From Deltaproteobacteria bacterium (GTDB lineage Bacteria; Bdellovibrionota_C; UBA2361; SZUA-149; JADLFC01), in the NCBI GenBank assembly GCA_020845775.1, contig JADLFC010000046.1, forward strand, positions 1-43,467: DNA of 43,467 nt. Direction: 5' to 3'. Under the pieces are notes generated by a model. That model searched no databases. It was not told where the DNA came from and saw only the letters and a program-made list of their open reading frames with translations. The position numbers and the translations under genes were made by a program. This document shows positions 41,600-43,467 of the stretch, one piece after another. Position 1 is the first letter of the stretch. Each line of letters starts with the position of its first letter.

Positions 41600-41990
41600 T
41601 CCGTTTTTTAGAGGTTTTGGTTCAGGGGGCCCAAACCTCATTTTAAATATTTATATGGCATGGCGTGAGCGGCCTAGTCAGCTCTCTCCCCTCTCGCGTA
41701 GCGCACCAATCATGGTTGATAAATATCAGATTATTATCATATAACAATTATGTCTAGCTACGAGGTGCTAATCGCTTAATAATGTTAGTTTTTTGAAGCC
41801 TTTGGAGCATATTTGTGCGAATTACAATATAGTTTGTAATTTGCACAGTGCTTATTTCTTAATCTCTCTATAAAATAAAGTTTAAATTACTAAGCGATAT
41901 AGCTACTCTGTGTTTTTGAGCAGTTAACGATTTCTGGTCTTGCCGCTTTATCGTTGCCTAAACTCCGGATTCCGCGTATATTTTCGGAGT
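41600..41990. other. AT-rich intergenic region before the second DUF4143 ATPase
   Basis: Apart from the terminator candidate, this region is AT-rich with no coding frame. It contains TGATA-AA-TATCA (41717-41728), an inverted pair with a 2-base centre that could be an operator, and a TATAAAAT stretch at 41869-41876 that could serve as a -10 element, though no well-spaced -35 was found. Confidence 0.45.
41611..41646 (+). terminator. Terminator candidate after the LOG-like gene
   Basis: GAGGTTTTGG (41611-41620) pairs with CCAAACCTC (41631-41639) with one bulged T, then ATTTTAAAT follows. The stem is convincing but the T-run is short. Confidence 0.45.
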
Positions 41991-43160
41991 ATGTATCCGA
42001 GGCTTCTTAATATACTGAAAACTAACAGTTTTTTTCTGTTTGGCCCTAGGGGTAGCGGGAAAACCACGCTGCTTGAGAGCATATTTGAGGGAGAGAAAAA
42101 ACTTTGGATTGATCTTCTTGAGCCAAGTGCGGCTGATCGATATTTCTTATCGCCGGAAAAACTGCTGATAGAGGTTCGCAGTGTCGCGTCGGAGATTGAA
42201 TGGGTAGTAATCGATGAGGTGCAAAAAATACCTGCTTTGCTCGATGTTGTTCACAAACTAATAGAGTCAACTAACGTAAAATTTGCCCTTACGGGTTCGA
42301 GCGCACGAAAGCTAAAGCGCGGAGGAGCTAACCTTTTAGCAGGTCGAGCTTTTATATATAATCTTTACCCCTTAACTCACATTGAATTTGGCGATCAATT
42401 TTCTCTAAAAGAATCATTGACATGGGGAACGTTGCCACGCTTGCAGCGCTATCAGCAACGTGAGGAAAGGGAACGATTTTTGGAGAGTTATTGCCATACA
42501 TATCTGCGCGAGGAAGTAGTTGCTGAACAATTGGTGCGAAATGTGCGGCCTTTTCGCAAGTTTCTAGAGATTGCCGCTCAACAGGATGGCGATATCATAA
42601 ACTATTCTAAGCTTGCTAGGGCAATTGGCGTCGACGATAAAACTGTTGTGACGTATTACGAGATTCTCGAAGATACTTTAATAGGAATTAGGCTTTCAGC
42701 TTATGATAGATCGCTTCGCAAACAGTATATCAAGAGTCCTAAGTTCTATCTTTTTGACTGCGGAGTTAGTCGTGCATTAGCCAATCATCTACATTTAGAT
42801 GTCGTTGCCGGGACATATTCTTATGGCAAGCGATTCGAGCAATTGGTTATACTAGAAATCTTTCGTTTAAATGAGTATCTGCGAAAAAAATTTCAGTTGA
42901 GCTATTTTCAAAGCAAGGATGGCTTAGAAATTGACCTAGTGCTAGAGCGGCCCGGCAGCTATCGCATTTTTGTCGAAATAAAATCTTCAGATTCAATCGA
43001 TGCGTCCGACATCTCAAATCTTCGACAGTTGTCTAAAGAGTTCATAGACACCAAATGCTACTGCTTATCACAGGTTCCCTTAACAAGCGAAATCGATAAC
43101 GTAAAAATCATGCCGTGGCAGAATGGAATAAGAGAGATTCTCAAAATCGACGACTCTTGA
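41991..43160 (+). CDS. AAA ATPase with DUF4143-like C-terminus (second, divergent copy)
   Basis: This 389-residue protein has Walker A GPRGSGKT (residues 18-25), Walker B WVVIDEVQKIPALLDVVH, the sensor-1 strand FALTGSSARKLK followed by LAGRA, and a winged-helix-like middle. The C-terminal nuclease-like core is DGLEIDLVLERPG...FVEIKSS (D...ExK). It is the same broad class as the protein at 1182-2441 but clearly of another subfamily, with the standard DEVQK instead of DEAIK. ATG 41991 is preferred to an upstream TTG, with CGGAG just before it. Role is unknown; these genes move between genomes and often sit in accessory islands, as the repeats that follow suggest. Confidence 0.87.
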   Translation: MYPRLLNILKTNSFFLFGPRGSGKTTLLESIFEGEKKLWIDLLEPSAADRYFLSPEKLLIEVRSVASEIEWVVIDEVQKIPALLDVVHKLIESTNVKFALTGSSARKLKRGGANLLAGRAFIYNLYPLTHIEFGDQFSLKESLTWGTLPRLQRYQQREERERFLESYCHTYLREEVVAEQLVRNVRPFRKFLEIAAQQDGDIINYSKLARAIGVDDKTVVTYYEILEDTLIGIRLSAYDRSLRKQYIKSPKFYLFDCGVSRALANHLHLDVVAGTYSYGKRFEQLVILEIFRLNEYLRKKFQLSYFQSKDGLEIDLVLERPGSYRIFVEIKSSDSIDASDISNLRQLSKEFIDTKCYCLSQVPLTSEIDNVKIMPWQNGIREILKIDDS

Positions 43161-43242
43161 CGCTAGCAATTGGAGCGCGCGGTATTGCTTTGTTGTCCTA
43201 AGCAAATACCACCCGCCCAAAGCACTCATCGAGAAATTTTTT

Positions 43243-43467
43243 AAAGTAAGTTAGACATTTTACTTTTTGGAAACGGTATTTGTTGTTTATTAGCAAGCAC
43301 TTACGCACTTGCTGTTTATAGCATTCACAAAAATGATTTTTGTATACCGTTTCCAAAAAGTAAGTTAAATATTTTACTTTTTGGAAACGGTATTTGTTGT
43401 TTATTGGCAAGTGCTTACGCACTTGCTGTTTATAGCATTTACAAAAATCCTTTTTGTAAATGCTATA
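43243..43467. repeat. Tandem 114-bp repeat with nested inverted repeats (continues past window)
   Basis: Two near-identical units of about 102 bases (43243-43344 and 43357-43458) recur with a 114-base period. Within them, 20-base perfect inverted arms lie at 43260-43279 and 43344-43363, and the left arm recurs at 43374-43393. A GCAAGTGC/GCACTTGC hairpin with a 4-base loop is at 43407-43426. A perfect 17-base inverted repeat (43431-43447 with 43451-43467, 3-base loop) ends exactly at the window edge. The array probably continues. It has no coding homology that I recognise. Confidence 0.85.
43431..43467. repeat. Perfect 17-bp inverted repeat at the window edge
   Basis: Arms at 43431-43447 and 43451-43467 are exact reverse complements around TCC. 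The same position in the first repeat unit has a weaker version, where the arms diverge beyond ACAAAAAT/ATTTTTGT. It could be an extruding hairpin. Confidence 0.8.

Noticed and set aside
43243-43467. CRISPR array
   Set aside because: Units are about 102 bases with only about 12 bases between them, and strong internal inverted repeats; there are no cas genes.

Overview
The window looks like chromosomal DNA from a Gram-negative, diderm bacterium with moderate GC content and dense, operon-like gene packing. An outer-membrane secretin of the PilQ type, OmpA-type and beta-barrel proteins, and several lipoproteins support a diderm. The run pilQ - aroKB - (lipoproteins, TPR protein) - aroQ - efp - accB - accC resembles, from memory, the order in several Deltaproteobacteria in the old broad sense (Desulfobacterota, Bdellovibrionota, Myxococcota and relatives). 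I cannot place it more precisely from sequence alone. I recognised no rRNA, tRNA, CRISPR array, intact insertion sequence or prophage.

Layout. (1) 1-4262 is accessory: a small conserved protein overlapping a retropepsin-like aspartic protease, downstream of two copies of a 12-bp palindrome. An AAA/DUF4143-type ATPase and a Cys-rich repeat protein of a kind I associate with candidate-phyla genomes follow on the minus strand. (2) 4526-15118 is one plus-strand Tad/Flp pilus operon: degenerate histidine kinase, CpaE/TadZ, Flp pilin, CpaB, CpaF/TadA, TadB, TadC, a protein made only of the N-terminal part of a GspE/PilB ATPase, a hybrid histidine kinase and a membrane J-domain protein. No secretin (CpaC/RcpA), prepilin peptidase or TadD/TadG is encoded there. 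(3) 15159-20695 is a compact minus-strand cluster: a small duplicated-motif secreted protein, a c-heme Tll0287-type protein, an Amt ammonium transporter, two roadblock-type proteins (one with receiver-like and DUF4388-like parts) and an OmpA-domain membrane protein. It reads as an undescribed ammonium/redox signalling module. (4) 21126-23583 holds a stand-alone biotin carboxylase paralogue, divergent from thioredoxin reductase.

(5) 23948-33778 is the conserved block: PilQ, fused shikimate kinase/3-dehydroquinate synthase, two lineage-specific lipoproteins ending in a clear terminator, a TPR-like protein, type II dehydroquinase, EF-P, biotin carboxyl carrier protein and biotin carboxylase. (6) 33775-37605 continues it with overlapping genes for a DUF1573 protein, a second membrane J-domain protein and an outer-membrane beta-barrel. 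A P2A-type Ca2+-ATPase and a LOG-like protein follow. (7) 41991-43467 holds a second DUF4143-type ATPase and a tandem array of 114-bp units rich in inverted repeats that runs off the window end.

How the genes may work together: the Tad genes make an inner-membrane pilus machine with its own sensor kinase. The nearest candidate for an outer-membrane exit is the PilQ secretin about 9 kb away, though a dedicated one may lie elsewhere. The Amt/heme/roadblock cluster probably senses ammonium or redox state and acts through protein contacts, since no GlnK or DNA-binding regulator is present. The central block is housekeeping (shikimate pathway, EF-P, fatty-acid precursor synthesis). Functional assignments rest on motifs read by eye; no database search was run.
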